Positions 1-9,061 are shown, numbered from the stretch's first letter. The stretch: DNA of 49,363 nucleotides from Bacteroides sp. 43_108 (GCA_001915545.1 MNQS01000119.1:1-49363), one strand, 5' to 3'. The notes: a model not told the origin generated them from the sequence alone. Program-made: numbers and translations.

Positions 1-73
1 AATCAACGCCAGACCGAGGGAAAAACTCAATTTCTTGACACCGGCTGAGGTCTTTTTCAAAAAGATTTCGTAA
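1..73 (+). mobile_element. IS30-family transposase, C-terminal end only
   Basis: The window begins inside an open frame (codons from base 2) that ends with TAA at 71-73. The 23 visible residues include NARPR followed by LNFLTPAEVFF. This is the usual C-terminal signature of IS30-type DDE transposases (N-x-RPRK-x-L-x-x-x-TP-x-E-x-F). Only the tail is present because the window cuts the gene, so intactness of the element cannot be judged. The terminal inverted repeat should lie just after the stop, around 74-110, but without the left end it cannot be paired. Family call is from motif recognition only. Confidence 0.75.
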
Positions 74-148
74 TGTTGCACTTGCTGGTTGACTCTGCCT
101 TTTCTGATCCGTTGACCAATTTGCGGATATGTGTTTGCATATGTTCTT

Positions 149-156
149 TAATTTTG
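149..156 (+). promoter_or_regulatory. Putative -7 promoter element upstream of S41 peptidase
   Basis: TAATTTTG matches the Bacteroidota -7 consensus TAnnTTTG. Candidate TTTG -33 boxes at 120-123 and 134-137 give spacers of about 25 and 11, neither ideal (about 19-21 expected). It lies between the transposase tail and the first peptidase gene, so it may belong to the insertion-sequence edge. Confidence 0.4.
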
Positions 157-287
157 CGAATATTGTATATAGGTTGTGCATGACTTGATTGTAAATTAAT
201 AGTTTAAGCTCTTCTAATTTACTAAAGATCAACGATATGTACAATCTTTATTCTTAATTCTTTTATAGTCTTATTCCACCAACGGAT

Positions 288-1556
288 ATGAAAAGTAAAT
301 TTATAATATATTGTTTACTGCTCTTATCTTGGAGCTGTAAATCCTTCGGACAAAAATTAAGTCCGGTCCAGCAAACGGCCGATTTTGATACTTTATGTTC
401 GAATTTGGAATATGTGCATCCAGATCTTTTTCTCTATCAGTCAAAAGAAGAGTATGAAATTAATAAAGCAACGATTAAGGCATCCCTGACTGATTCAATC
501 AGCATATCGGATTTTTACCTGAAAATAGCACCTTTTGTGGCTGATATAAAGGATGGCCACAGCATGATGTTGCCCCCTGTTACCAATGACCTCATTGCTT
601 ATGCAAAGAAAGATGGCAATACCATGCCATTACGAATTAAAGCTACTGGAGACGTCTTTGTTGTAGATTATCCGATAATTGATAATTCTGAAATAAACGA
701 AGGAGATACGATTCTCAGCATCAACGGCATCAGGTCAAAAGATATACTTGAACGGATGTATGGCCTTTGGGGGGCAGAGAAAGATAATGGAATAAAAGAA
801 GGCAGCGTAAACGCCTATTGGTCTCCGTTGTTATGGTATATGTACAAATGGAGCAAGTCGTATGTTTTTTCTGTAAAGCATGGTGATATAATTAAAGAGA
901 TACGTTTGAAAGGAGTACCCCAAAGCGTGGCTTTAAAAGTCATAAAGGAAAGGCAATCTCAAATCAAGCCTGAAAGTTTCACTTGCACGTTTTCTTCTGA
1001 TAATACAAAAGCAATCCTTACTTTTCGCAATGTATATCAGGAAACGGAGTTGAAAGTGTTCTGTGATTCCGTTTTTAAGGAAATTAATGACAGAAAAATC
1101 TCAGATGTAATAATTGATATGCGAGATAATACTGGAGGCTCCAGTCAATGCGTAGAAAAGCTGTTGTCTTATTTTCCACATCCGAATTATTCGCTGTATT
1201 CAAAAAGTTTGATTAAAGTCAGTCAATGTTCCAAGGCATATAATAAGAACAAACATCCGGAGATATACACTCAAATCTGCAATTTACCAGATGGAGAACT
1301 TTTTGAAATAAAAGAAACACCAATCAAAAGCAATAAGAAAAATTCAAACCTATATCACGGAAAGACAACCATCCTTGTAAATGACAAGACCTATTCTGGA
1401 GCTTCTACCTTTGCACACAAGATGCAAGGTTTAGGTATTGCAAGAGTTGAAGGGGAAACAGGTTGCCCTAATGTATATTTCGGCAATTTTCTTCACTTCA
1501 CATTGCCCAATTCGAAGATTGATTATTTTATTACTTTTGCTAAGTTTTATGAATAA
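288..1556 (+). CDS. Exported S41-family (C-terminal processing-type) serine peptidase
   Basis: A 422-residue protein with a hydrophobic N-terminus and a cysteine at residue 17 (LSWSC), so it is probably a lipoprotein or otherwise exported. The S41 core is visible: a PDZ-like stretch around residues 120-150 (EGDTILSINGI), the IDMRDNTGG strand near 277-284, and VNDKTYSGAS near 364-373, in which Ser370 aligns with the catalytic serine of the TASAS motif. The protein ends soon after the LPNS strand, somewhat earlier than many family members, so the extreme C-terminus may be trimmed. The esterase gene follows after 13 bases, suggesting co-transcription. Substrate unknown; family assignment is firm, function is inferred. 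Confidence 0.85.
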   Translation: MKSKFIIYCLLLLSWSCKSFGQKLSPVQQTADFDTLCSNLEYVHPDLFLYQSKEEYEINKATIKASLTDSISISDFYLKIAPFVADIKDGHSMMLPPVTNDLIAYAKKDGNTMPLRIKATGDVFVVDYPIIDNSEINEGDTILSINGIRSKDILERMYGLWGAEKDNGIKEGSVNAYWSPLLWYMYKWSKSYVFSVKHGDIIKEIRLKGVPQSVALKVIKERQSQIKPESFTCTFSSDNTKAILTFRNVYQETELKVFCDSVFKEINDRKISDVIIDMRDNTGGSSQCVEKLLSYFPHPNYSLYSKSLIKVSQCSKAYNKNKHPEIYTQICNLPDGELFEIKETPIKSNKKNSNLYHGKTTILVNDKTYSGASTFAHKMQGLGIARVEGETGCPNVYFGNFLHFTLPNSKIDYFITFAKFYE

Positions 1557-1569
1557 AACTGTATACGCC

Positions 1570-2961
1570 ATGAAAAAAACACTTTTATACATTTTGTCTT
1601 CTCTTATTTGCAACACAGCCATATCGCAAAACATAATGAATGTTGAACAACATTCATTTAAGTCAACAACTTATAAGGAAAAACGTTCATTCAGGATAGC
1701 TGTACCTGCGTCTGCTTATCCTAATGTAAAGTACAATATATTACTTGTTTTGGATGCAGATTATGCCTTTGATTTGATTGCATCGACTGCAATTTATTTA
1801 CAGACTTTTGAGTATATACCTCCAACAGCAGTTGTAGCAATTGACTATTCAACTCCTGGAAATCGGAACGATGTAGGATATGACCTATCCAACAATAGCC
1901 TCGATTCAAGCGGGGAACTATTTTACAACTATATTAATACAGATTTGGAGAGGGAACTAAATAAAATCCTTCCTACATCCGGTTTCTATACATTAGTTGG
2001 ACATTCATATACAGCAAGTTATCTTAACTACTATATTGATGCTGGAAATGTTTATATAAAATCATATATTCTATTTTCACCTGAAGAGATGGAACAGCTT
2101 CCCCGTTTTGAGAATAACTACAAGACAAATGTCCCGAGTATCCGTATAATCACTGCAATGGATGATACTGATGCAAGAAAATCTTTTGGACAGAATTTGT
2201 ATAAGACCTTTCAAGAAAAACATTATGACGTAAAGCTTAAAAATATCAAAGCAGATCATATGTCCGTAATTCCTGCTGGCATAATGGACGCTCTAACTGG
2301 GCTGTATGACGAATATTATAATATAGACAGCATATATAATATCATAGAACATGCGGATACCTCACTTTGGGAGATTTTTTTAAACATAAATGAAAGTAAT
2401 AAATATCGTTATAATCAGGAACTCCCAATTTCTGGTTCATACATTTCGGCCTTCTTGTGGACAGCAATTCAAAGGGATGAAAAAGAATCTGTCAATAAAT
2501 TCCGCATCTATTATGATAATGCTCTGATGAATGAAGAGTCTGACCCAAATGCATTGGGTGTTATGGGAGATCTGATGAATAAACTTGGACTATTGGAAGA
2601 GGCAGATTATTACTTGAACCGATGTTTGGCCAGATATAAGAAGTTGAAACAGGAGCATGAAACTCTATACTGGAGAAGAGTATATGCATTGAATGTTTTG
2701 CCCAAACTTGGACAATGCAAAAAGGCTTGGAAACTTCTGGAAGAAGGAAAAAAGATATATCCTGATGATAAGGCCATATTCTCCTATTATCAGGGTGTAC
2801 TATCAATAGAAAATAATTATCTCATAAAACAAGGTATCGAGCAAATGAAATTTGCTGTCAGTAATCCTGTTATTCTGAAAAATAATTTTGTTGATCCAGA
2901 AAAAGCTGAAGAACTACTGAAAAAAGGAATATCGATGCTGAAAGATTTGAAAGAAAATTAA
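1570..2961 (+). CDS. Exported alpha/beta-hydrolase esterase with TPR-like C-terminal tail
   Basis: A 463-residue protein. I place the start at the ATG at 1570 because it gives a clean signal peptide (MKKTLLYILSS to AISQN) 13 bases after the upstream stop; the frame stays open further upstream but overlaps the peptidase. The N-terminal 250 residues look like the putative esterase family (IroE/Fes-like): the nucleophile elbow GHSYTAS has Ser146, an ITAMDD strand could supply the acid, and KADHMS carries His230. Residues from about 330 onward are helical and repetitive (GDLMNKLGLLEEADYYLNRC), resembling TPR units. Ester substrate unknown. Confidence 0.8.
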   Translation: MKKTLLYILSSLICNTAISQNIMNVEQHSFKSTTYKEKRSFRIAVPASAYPNVKYNILLVLDADYAFDLIASTAIYLQTFEYIPPTAVVAIDYSTPGNRNDVGYDLSNNSLDSSGELFYNYINTDLERELNKILPTSGFYTLVGHSYTASYLNYYIDAGNVYIKSYILFSPEEMEQLPRFENNYKTNVPSIRIITAMDDTDARKSFGQNLYKTFQEKHYDVKLKNIKADHMSVIPAGIMDALTGLYDEYYNIDSIYNIIEHADTSLWEIFLNINESNKYRYNQELPISGSYISAFLWTAIQRDEKESVNKFRIYYDNALMNEESDPNALGVMGDLMNKLGLLEEADYYLNRCLARYKKLKQEHETLYWRRVYALNVLPKLGQCKKAWKLLEEGKKIYPDDKAIFSYYQGVLSIENNYLIKQGIEQMKFAVSNPVILKNNFVDPEKAEELLKKGISMLKDLKEN

Positions 2962-3095
2962 GACTATATGAAAGAAAATGAGTTTTATATTTCCATAATC
3001 AGAAACAGTATACGAGTGATTATATATGAGAAAAAATATATTTGAAAGGCGTAAAAAGAAAGTTCGATAAATTCATAAAAATCCTGATTTTATCA

Positions 3096-3103
3096 TATTT
3101 TTG
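3096..3103 (+). promoter_or_regulatory. Putative -7 promoter element before second S41 peptidase
   Basis: TATTTTTG followed by C matches TAnnTTTG and lies 104 bases before the start codon at 3208, in a 246-base intergenic gap that otherwise shows no gene. No well-spaced TTTG -33 box was found. Confidence 0.5.
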
Positions 3104-3207
3104 CAAGCTAAAGATAGCCTAAAATTTTATATCAATAAAATGGCGATTTAAACTTTATATTAACACATATAAAACAATTATTGTGATACTTATAAACTAA
3201 AAAATCT

Positions 3208-4905
3208 ATGAAACTGCACTACATTATATTTCAAATAATTCTCATTATTGCAGGGCTGACATTTTATAGCTGTGGTGTAGAAACAGAATCACTTTCTACA
3301 AAGCGAGCACACACCGAACTAAAACTACCTGAAAATCCCGACAGTCTACAAATCAATTCTATTGTTCAGGTCTCACGAATTTGGGGATTTGCAAAGTATC
3401 ACCACCCTGCTTTCGCTTCTCGTTCGATGAATGCCGATGCGGAATATTTCTACTTATTAAATGATGTCCTTCAAGCACCTGACTCCATGAGAAATAGCAT
3501 TTGCTTAAAATGGATATCAGGACTTGGCTCTTATAGAATACGTGATAAAGAAGACGACGGGAACATAGAAACTTTCAATGACTTCAGATGGATTTCAGAT
3601 TCTTTGTCATTAGGAAAAGCACTGAGTGAAAGCCTTATTAGGCTCAGAGATGCTGACCCAGAAAATAATCAATACGTAAAACAGACAACTGTCAATGTTT
3701 CGTATATTGAAACACAATATTCAGACATACCACAAGATGACGTGGCATACCGCCTTCTCGGTGTTGCCAAATTCTGGAATGCAATTGACAGCTATTCACC
3801 CAACCGTAATCTTACAGACCGTGCGTGGGACGATGTACTTGCGGAATATATAGCATTGGCATTTGACCGTTCTGTTAGCTTCCCTTCTCTGTATTCCAGA
3901 ATGGTTTCCGAATTGTGCGACACACATGTCAATTCATGGTATATCCCAATCTTCGGAGGACGTTTTATCCCTCTGATGTGCAAATTTGCGGAAAATCGGT
4001 TATTTGTGACAGATACATGTTCTCTTGTGGCCAATAATCTTAAGATTGGTGATGAAATTATTCTAATTGACTCAGTCAGTCCAATTAAGCGTCTGATTGA
4101 GCTTGCATCATATATACCTCATTCCAACCGGAGTTCCCTTCTAAGGGACGGTTCCTTTGCCACTCTGTTGACAGCAAAAGATGAGGTCCAAATCAAGTAT
4201 GCACGAGAAGGTAAAACTTATACTACCATGATTCCGTCGGTTGAAGGGGACAAGTTTGTCAACTGGAGGTATTCATTAGAAAATGCTCAATCAAAACCAA
4301 AATTTAAAGAAGTTGCAAACGTTATTGGAAGTATAAATATTGGTAGCCTTACTTGCAAAGATGAACAAGATTTAGAGAAATTTCTGGCATCCTATGATAA
4401 ACTTATTATAGATTTACGTGCATATCCGGCAGAATACGATGTGCTTCACAAACTATTGCCAACCTTTTTCTTTTCCCAAAGCAGAGAAGCTGTAGAAGTA
4501 TTATTACCACAAGCTCACCATCCAGGTGGTTTCATCCGATCTACGATATTGACAAGAAAGACATCTGATTCGGATAAGCTCTATAAAGGCAAAGTGGTTT
4601 TATTAGTAAATGCAAGTTCGCAATCTATGTCTGAATACTTTACAATGTTCTTGCAGACCATACCAGGCTCCATTACTATAGGAAGCCAAACAGCAGGTGC
4701 AGATGGTGACGTGACACGTATACAACTACCTTATGCGTCATTCAACATTACAGGTGCAGGAATATGCTATCCAGACGGAACAAATGCTCAGCGTAATGGA
4801 GTGAAGATCGACATTGTAGTAGAACCTTCTGTTAAAGGTACAATGCGCGGTGTAGACGAGCAGTTGCAGGCTGCAATAGACTATCTACAAGGAGAACACA
4901 GATAA
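3208..4905 (+). CDS. S41-family peptidase, probable lipoprotein
   Basis: A 565-residue protein with a lipobox at the end of the signal peptide (LTFYSC, Cys22). After it come the WGFAKYHHP segment characteristic of a Bacteroidota S41 subgroup, a central PDZ-like region (LKIGDEIILIDSVSP), a strand IDLRAYP near the oxyanion region, and VNASSQSMSE, where Ser473 is the likely nucleophile followed by Ser475-Glu476. The C-terminus GVDEQLQAAIDYL is typical. It is only distantly similar to the first S41 protein in the window and much longer, so this is not a recent duplicate. The membrane protease gene follows after 30 bases, suggesting one operon. Substrate unknown. Confidence 0.87.
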   Translation: MKLHYIIFQIILIIAGLTFYSCGVETESLSTKRAHTELKLPENPDSLQINSIVQVSRIWGFAKYHHPAFASRSMNADAEYFYLLNDVLQAPDSMRNSICLKWISGLGSYRIRDKEDDGNIETFNDFRWISDSLSLGKALSESLIRLRDADPENNQYVKQTTVNVSYIETQYSDIPQDDVAYRLLGVAKFWNAIDSYSPNRNLTDRAWDDVLAEYIALAFDRSVSFPSLYSRMVSELCDTHVNSWYIPIFGGRFIPLMCKFAENRLFVTDTCSLVANNLKIGDEIILIDSVSPIKRLIELASYIPHSNRSSLLRDGSFATLLTAKDEVQIKYAREGKTYTTMIPSVEGDKFVNWRYSLENAQSKPKFKEVANVIGSINIGSLTCKDEQDLEKFLASYDKLIIDLRAYPAEYDVLHKLLPTFFFSQSREAVEVLLPQAHHPGGFIRSTILTRKTSDSDKLYKGKVVLLVNASSQSMSEYFTMFLQTIPGSITIGSQTAGADGDVTRIQLPYASFNITGAGICYPDGTNAQRNGVKIDIVVEPSVKGTMRGVDEQLQAAIDYLQGEHR

Positions 4906-4935
4906 ATTCAGAAATTGAAAGCATTCGGTTAACAA

Positions 4936-5700
4936 ATGAATCAACCATTATCATATTTTAGTTTTATATTGTGCCTTGTTATCGCCACAATCTGCTTCGT
5001 TGGCGCTGTCAATTTGGCCTACAGAAAGAGCGACAGATTACGTGATATGGTGCAGTTTGTTGTTTCTCCCAAAGATAATTTGGTACTGGATTTTAAGATC
5101 TCCAGTATCATAAAAACTGCCATTTGGTTTATATTGATTCATGTATCCATTACCATTGTTTATCATTTTGCGGATTTGATATTTTATTCAGAGAGTGCAG
5201 AAACAAGTATTGGCGATTCCGTACAGACATTGCCACTATGGGTTGTCCTTATATTACCACCTATACTGGAAGAAACGGCATTCCGTATGCCTCTGAAACG
5301 CAAGAGACTTTACATTACATTATCAAGTGCAGCGATAATGTTCTTTATATCGGCCATAATATTTTCTTCCAAGGTTTACAGTGTTACATGGGAAAGGCTT
5401 CTTTCATGCGCGATTGTTGCATTGATCGCATGGTTTTGGGGATATAAATGGGTCTCTAAAATCAAATTCAAAACATGGTTATGGATTTTAGTACTGTCCT
5501 TCTCCATACTGCATATCATCAATTATGACCTCAGCGCAATGGACGTAGGCGAATGGATTCGGGTAGTCCTAAAAGAGGCTGTTAAAATACCGAGTGCTCT
5601 GATGTTCAGCTATATAAGAATAAAACATGGTTTTAGCACATCTGTCACAGTTCATTTTACAATTAACGCTTCCGCATATCTGTTAGGCTCATTGGCATGA
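4936..5700 (+). CDS. CPBP-family (CAAX-type) intramembrane protease
   Basis: A 254-residue polytopic membrane protein with about six hydrophobic segments. The three CPBP/Abi motifs are all present: Glu112-Glu113-x-x-x-Arg117 (EETAFR), Phe189-x-x-x-His193 (FSILH) and His240-x-x-x-Asn244 (HFTIN). Members of this family act as CAAX prenyl-type or bacteriocin-associated membrane proteases. It sits 30 bases behind an S41 peptidase, which suggests linked expression and possibly successive proteolysis of one substrate (inference). No leader peptide or ABC exporter is nearby to support a bacteriocin role. Confidence 0.85.
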   Translation: MNQPLSYFSFILCLVIATICFVGAVNLAYRKSDRLRDMVQFVVSPKDNLVLDFKISSIIKTAIWFILIHVSITIVYHFADLIFYSESAETSIGDSVQTLPLWVVLILPPILEETAFRMPLKRKRLYITLSSAAIMFFISAIIFSSKVYSVTWERLLSCAIVALIAWFWGYKWVSKIKFKTWLWILVLSFSILHIINYDLSAMDVGEWIRVVLKEAVKIPSALMFSYIRIKHGFSTSVTVHFTINASAYLLGSLA

Positions 5701-5835
5701 AGAACTATAATTCATCTAACAGCAGTTTAAGCATGCAAACATACCAATGCAATAAAATGAATAATCAAAGAAAAATTTGATGGATTTATTCTGAAGATTC
5801 TCAGGTAATCATAAATCGAGCATGTATTATAATGT

Positions 5836-5843
5836 TATCTTTG
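5836..5843 (+). promoter_or_regulatory. Putative -7 promoter element before DUF4932-like gene
   Basis: TATCTTTG matches TAnnTTTG and lies 28 bases upstream of the start codon at 5872. No convincing -33 box. Confidence 0.55.
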
Positions 5844-5871
5844 TAAACATGAAAATCAAACTGTTTACGCC

Positions 5872-6984
5872 ATGAAAAAAATTATGATTTTGTTAGCCTT
5901 TTTCATTGCATGTTTTTTTACAAAGGCTCAGTCTGTAGTACCACAAGTAAATGAAAATGTGGAGCTGATGAGTATATTGTCACGAATAGCCGGATTTCCG
6001 GAATATCACATGGACATTGCTGGTCAATACATAAAGGATATGGACAACTATTTTAAGGACAATACCGACCATCCGGCTGTACAGTACATGAAAGGACTCA
6101 GAAACAAGTATGGCATTTCCTTCGATGCAGTCATGTCTATGGCTGTTCATCTGGACAACCAGAACGGAACTTTTTCGTTGATAGATGAAGATTCCACTAC
6201 TTTGGAAAAAAGATGGAAGAATGTAGACAAGGATGAATTCTTATCTTACCTCAACAGCTTTTATAAAGATACAAAATTCCATGAGTTCTTCAATGCGCAT
6301 AAAGGCCTCTATGAGAGAGGCATTAAAGCTTACGTAGACAGCGTAATAAATCATTTTGACGCAAACTGGTATTCAGACTTCTATGGCAATGAAGCCCAAG
6401 AAACCTTTTCTGTCATAATAGGATTCTGTAATGGTGGCGGAAACTATGGGGTAAACAGACAAATAAAAGGACAAAAGAAAGAAGTCTTCGCAATTGTAGG
6501 CTATTATGTGGATAAGGAAGATACGCCTATGTACAGCAAAGAATATCTGCCTACTCTTATACACGAATTCAACCACTCATTCATCAACTATTTTCTCGAT
6601 GAAAACAAATGCCCTGAACATGTAAAAGAACTTGAACCTGCGGCATCAGACTTGTTTAAGTCGGCACAATGGAGCATGTCAAAGCAGGCATACAATAGTT
6701 GGAAGACAATGATTAATGAATCACTTGTTCGCGCATCTGTTATCTGCTATATGTTGGACAAAGAATACAAGCCGGAAGAAATAAAAAATGAACTGTTGGA
6801 TCAGGTACAACGAAATTTCCGATGGATGCCCGAACTTGTTTGCCTCTTGAGAAAATACGAAAAGAAGCAATCAAAATATGATAATTTTGAGAATTTCTAT
6901 CCAAACATAATAGACTTCTTCAAAGAATATGCAAAAAAAGAGAACAAAAGATTTGATATGATAAAAGCAAAAGGAGAGTCTTAA
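5872..6984 (+). CDS. Exported DUF4932-like putative zinc metallopeptidase
   Basis: A 370-residue protein with a signal peptide ending near residue 20 (FFTKAQ). It resembles the DUF4932 family. The notable element is His231-Glu232-x-x-His235 (LIHEFNHSF), a textbook HExxH zinc-binding helix. It is preceded by strand-like IVGYYV and followed by LEPAASDLF, whose glutamate or aspartate could be the third ligand, as in gluzincin-type peptidases. Peptidase activity is therefore likely, though not established for the family as far as I know. It has its own upstream promoter element. The bases around its start codon nearly duplicate those at the esterase gene (see findings). Confidence 0.75.
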   Translation: MKKIMILLAFFIACFFTKAQSVVPQVNENVELMSILSRIAGFPEYHMDIAGQYIKDMDNYFKDNTDHPAVQYMKGLRNKYGISFDAVMSMAVHLDNQNGTFSLIDEDSTTLEKRWKNVDKDEFLSYLNSFYKDTKFHEFFNAHKGLYERGIKAYVDSVINHFDANWYSDFYGNEAQETFSVIIGFCNGGGNYGVNRQIKGQKKEVFAIVGYYVDKEDTPMYSKEYLPTLIHEFNHSFINYFLDENKCPEHVKELEPAASDLFKSAQWSMSKQAYNSWKTMINESLVRASVICYMLDKEYKPEEIKNELLDQVQRNFRWMPELVCLLRKYEKKQSKYDNFENFYPNIIDFFKEYAKKENKRFDMIKAKGES

Positions 6985-7086
6985 CACTACTAAATACACT
7001 TTAAAATGCAGTATAAACTCCAACCAGTGTTGATCTCAAACTCTTTAATGTTGATAATCAGAAGTTTCACGTAAAATATTGTATAT

Positions 7087-8445
7087 ATGATTAATAGAAT
7101 AATATTAATTGCCTGTCTATTTGTTTCAATGAACATGCAAGCTCAAAATGCAGATAAACGAATAGGCTCATTAATCAATGAAAGCAACTGGTTTGAGTTG
7201 GAGGAAGAGGTGAAGATCGTTCCTACAGACTTGATTTCACCATTCATACTCGAGTTGGCTACTGCGATGACGCATCATTATTTCAACCGACCTGATTCTG
7301 CGTGTGCCGTAATCTCTGACTTGCTGAGCAATTATCAGCAAGAGTTGGGAGGACAAACGATGAATATGGTCATTCTGTTGAGCATCAATTTGGCAAGAAC
7401 TGGTCAATACAACGAGGCGGCAGGGATAATGCAGGATTTATGCGACCAAATGTCTTCCTTGGGTATGGACAGCACGCAGATAGCTCCATACCGTGCTCAG
7501 GTACAACAATATCGAACTTTGGCGACATGCAGCAATCTCTATCAACCTCTACATAAAGCTGGAGAATATCGTATTCCAATGATTATCGGAGATAAAAACG
7601 GTCAACACTCCATTGAAATGGATGGAAGCATCAATGGAAAAGAAGGGCGTTTTCTGTTCGATACAGGGGCTGGTTTGAACATGATAACTCCCAAATTAGC
7701 AAAGGAATATGGATTGCGCTCTTTGTATAATGACATCACAGTTGCAGGAGTTGGAGGAATGAAACAGGGCGGATATGCTATTGCAGACACTTTGCGTATC
7801 GGCGGAATGATTTGGGTAAATGTACCTTTTGTCGTAATTGACACCCATACAGGGCATGAAGAAGCTGATAAGTATAATGAAAAATTTCAGCTTCCTCCTG
7901 TCATCGGACTTCCTATTATGCTACGTATGCAAGAAATACAATTGGATTTCGCCAATCATGAAATCATTGTGCCAGCAACGCCTACCCCAGCCCTGCTTGA
8001 CGGAAGCAACCTGCTCCGCACAGAATACGAAGGATTACAACTAAAAACGTTTGACGAAGCAAAACATCCGTTATTCTTCCATTTTGATACAGGTTCCTAC
8101 TATACATATATGCAGCCAGCCTGGTATTCACGCCATCAAAAAGAAGTTGAAACGGCCGGTGTACCTGATTCGCTCCGCATGGCAGGTATAGGCGGTGTGA
8201 CTATTACACGTACCTACAGATTGCCTCAAATGAATATCAGTGTAGGAAGCGGAACAACTACAATTGATTCTATCAACGTAAACACCGGCATTGATTTGCA
8301 TACAGGACAACTAAAGACAACAGCTTTTTCCGATGGTACAGAAGACGGTGTCCTCGGTCTAAACGTACTGGAAAAGTTCTCCAAGGTGATCATCAATCTG
8401 AAAGATATGTACATGGAGGCTATTCCATATTCTGATAGACAATGA
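7087..8445 (+). CDS. Exported retropepsin/pepsin-like aspartic protease, two DTG motifs
   Basis: A 452-residue protein with a signal peptide (cut near residue 20, MQAQ). Residues 30-150 form a helical, TPR-like N-terminal part. The remainder holds two aspartic protease half-sites: FDTGAG with Asp192 and FDTGSY with Asp334. Each is followed by a glycine-rich flap-like strand (VAGVGGMKQGGYA and MAGIGG) and a hydrophobic-hydrophobic-glycine element (VIGLPIM, VLGLNVL). Two DTG motifs in one chain suggest a pseudo-symmetric, single-chain enzyme rather than a homodimer. Fourth protease type in the same run of genes. Substrate unknown. Confidence 0.82.
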   Translation: MINRIILIACLFVSMNMQAQNADKRIGSLINESNWFELEEEVKIVPTDLISPFILELATAMTHHYFNRPDSACAVISDLLSNYQQELGGQTMNMVILLSINLARTGQYNEAAGIMQDLCDQMSSLGMDSTQIAPYRAQVQQYRTLATCSNLYQPLHKAGEYRIPMIIGDKNGQHSIEMDGSINGKEGRFLFDTGAGLNMITPKLAKEYGLRSLYNDITVAGVGGMKQGGYAIADTLRIGGMIWVNVPFVVIDTHTGHEEADKYNEKFQLPPVIGLPIMLRMQEIQLDFANHEIIVPATPTPALLDGSNLLRTEYEGLQLKTFDEAKHPLFFHFDTGSYYTYMQPAWYSRHQKEVETAGVPDSLRMAGIGGVTITRTYRLPQMNISVGSGTTTIDSINVNTGIDLHTGQLKTTAFSDGTEDGVLGLNVLEKFSKVIINLKDMYMEAIPYSDRQ

Positions 8446-8659
8446 TGAACGACATTATTTGTTGTCACACGTCTTTAGTGAGAATCAGGCAACCCGGATG
8501 GTGCATGATTTTATTATAGTATTATTACTATGAAATTAATAAACGATACACATGGCTTATAAGAAACAAAAAAAGCTGCACAAACGTTTGACTTTACTAT
8601 TGATCAAGAGAAATGCGCAACATAACAGGTAGTCACATTACTTAACAAGGGAACAGAAT

Positions 8660-9038
8660 ATGAAACTGAGAAATAAACGCTTCTGGATATTCGAAGGAAC
8701 GATTATGTCTACTGTTCTTATTTTTGGCATAATTTATTTTTCATGCGGCTTTAGTGAACTCATTGGCGCATCTATATATGGCGTTTTTTTCATTTACTCA
8801 TCTTATTGCAGGAACGGCTACGTGGATTGTCTGCAAAATTGATTATTGGGCAAATCTCGCGATATGGCAGATTGTATTTTCTTCTGCTTTCTCCTTGCTG
8901 TTGGTTTTGCTGCTGATGCAAGGTAAATACGATTTGCTTTCCATAATTTCATTGCTGGGCATCAATTTGCTTTCACTTCTCATTTGTCCAATATACTGCG
9001 CTATTTATGCCACAATCATTAAGAAGTATAACATATAG
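8660..9038 (+). pseudogene. Small multi-pass membrane protein, split by a frameshift in a T7 tract
   Basis: A 60-codon frame starting at 8660 (preceded by AAGGGA) encodes one hydrophobic segment and ends soon after. An overlapping frame one base later continues to 9038 with about three further hydrophobic segments. Both meet at a run of seven T's at 8784-8790. Removing one T joins them as IYGVFSFTHLIAGTATW, giving a continuous protein of about 125 residues with roughly four membrane spans ending IIKKYNI. It may therefore be a decayed gene, a phase-variable gene, or a sequencing error in a homopolymer. No family recognised. Confidence 0.6.
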
Positions 9039-9061
9039 AGTTAACCAAATACACTAATATT

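Noticed and set aside
1438..1569. Extended start of the esterase gene
   Set aside because: The upstream extension overlaps the end of the S41 peptidase and would bury the clear signal peptide at residue 45.
4936..5700. Bacteriocin immunity or maturation system around the CPBP protease
   Set aside because: No GG-leader peptide, radical SAM modifier or ABC exporter is near it; only the protease motif itself supports the idea.
8552..8632. A 26-codon, very basic open frame
   Set aside because: Too short, no family resemblance and no clear ribosome or promoter signal; not supportable as a gene.
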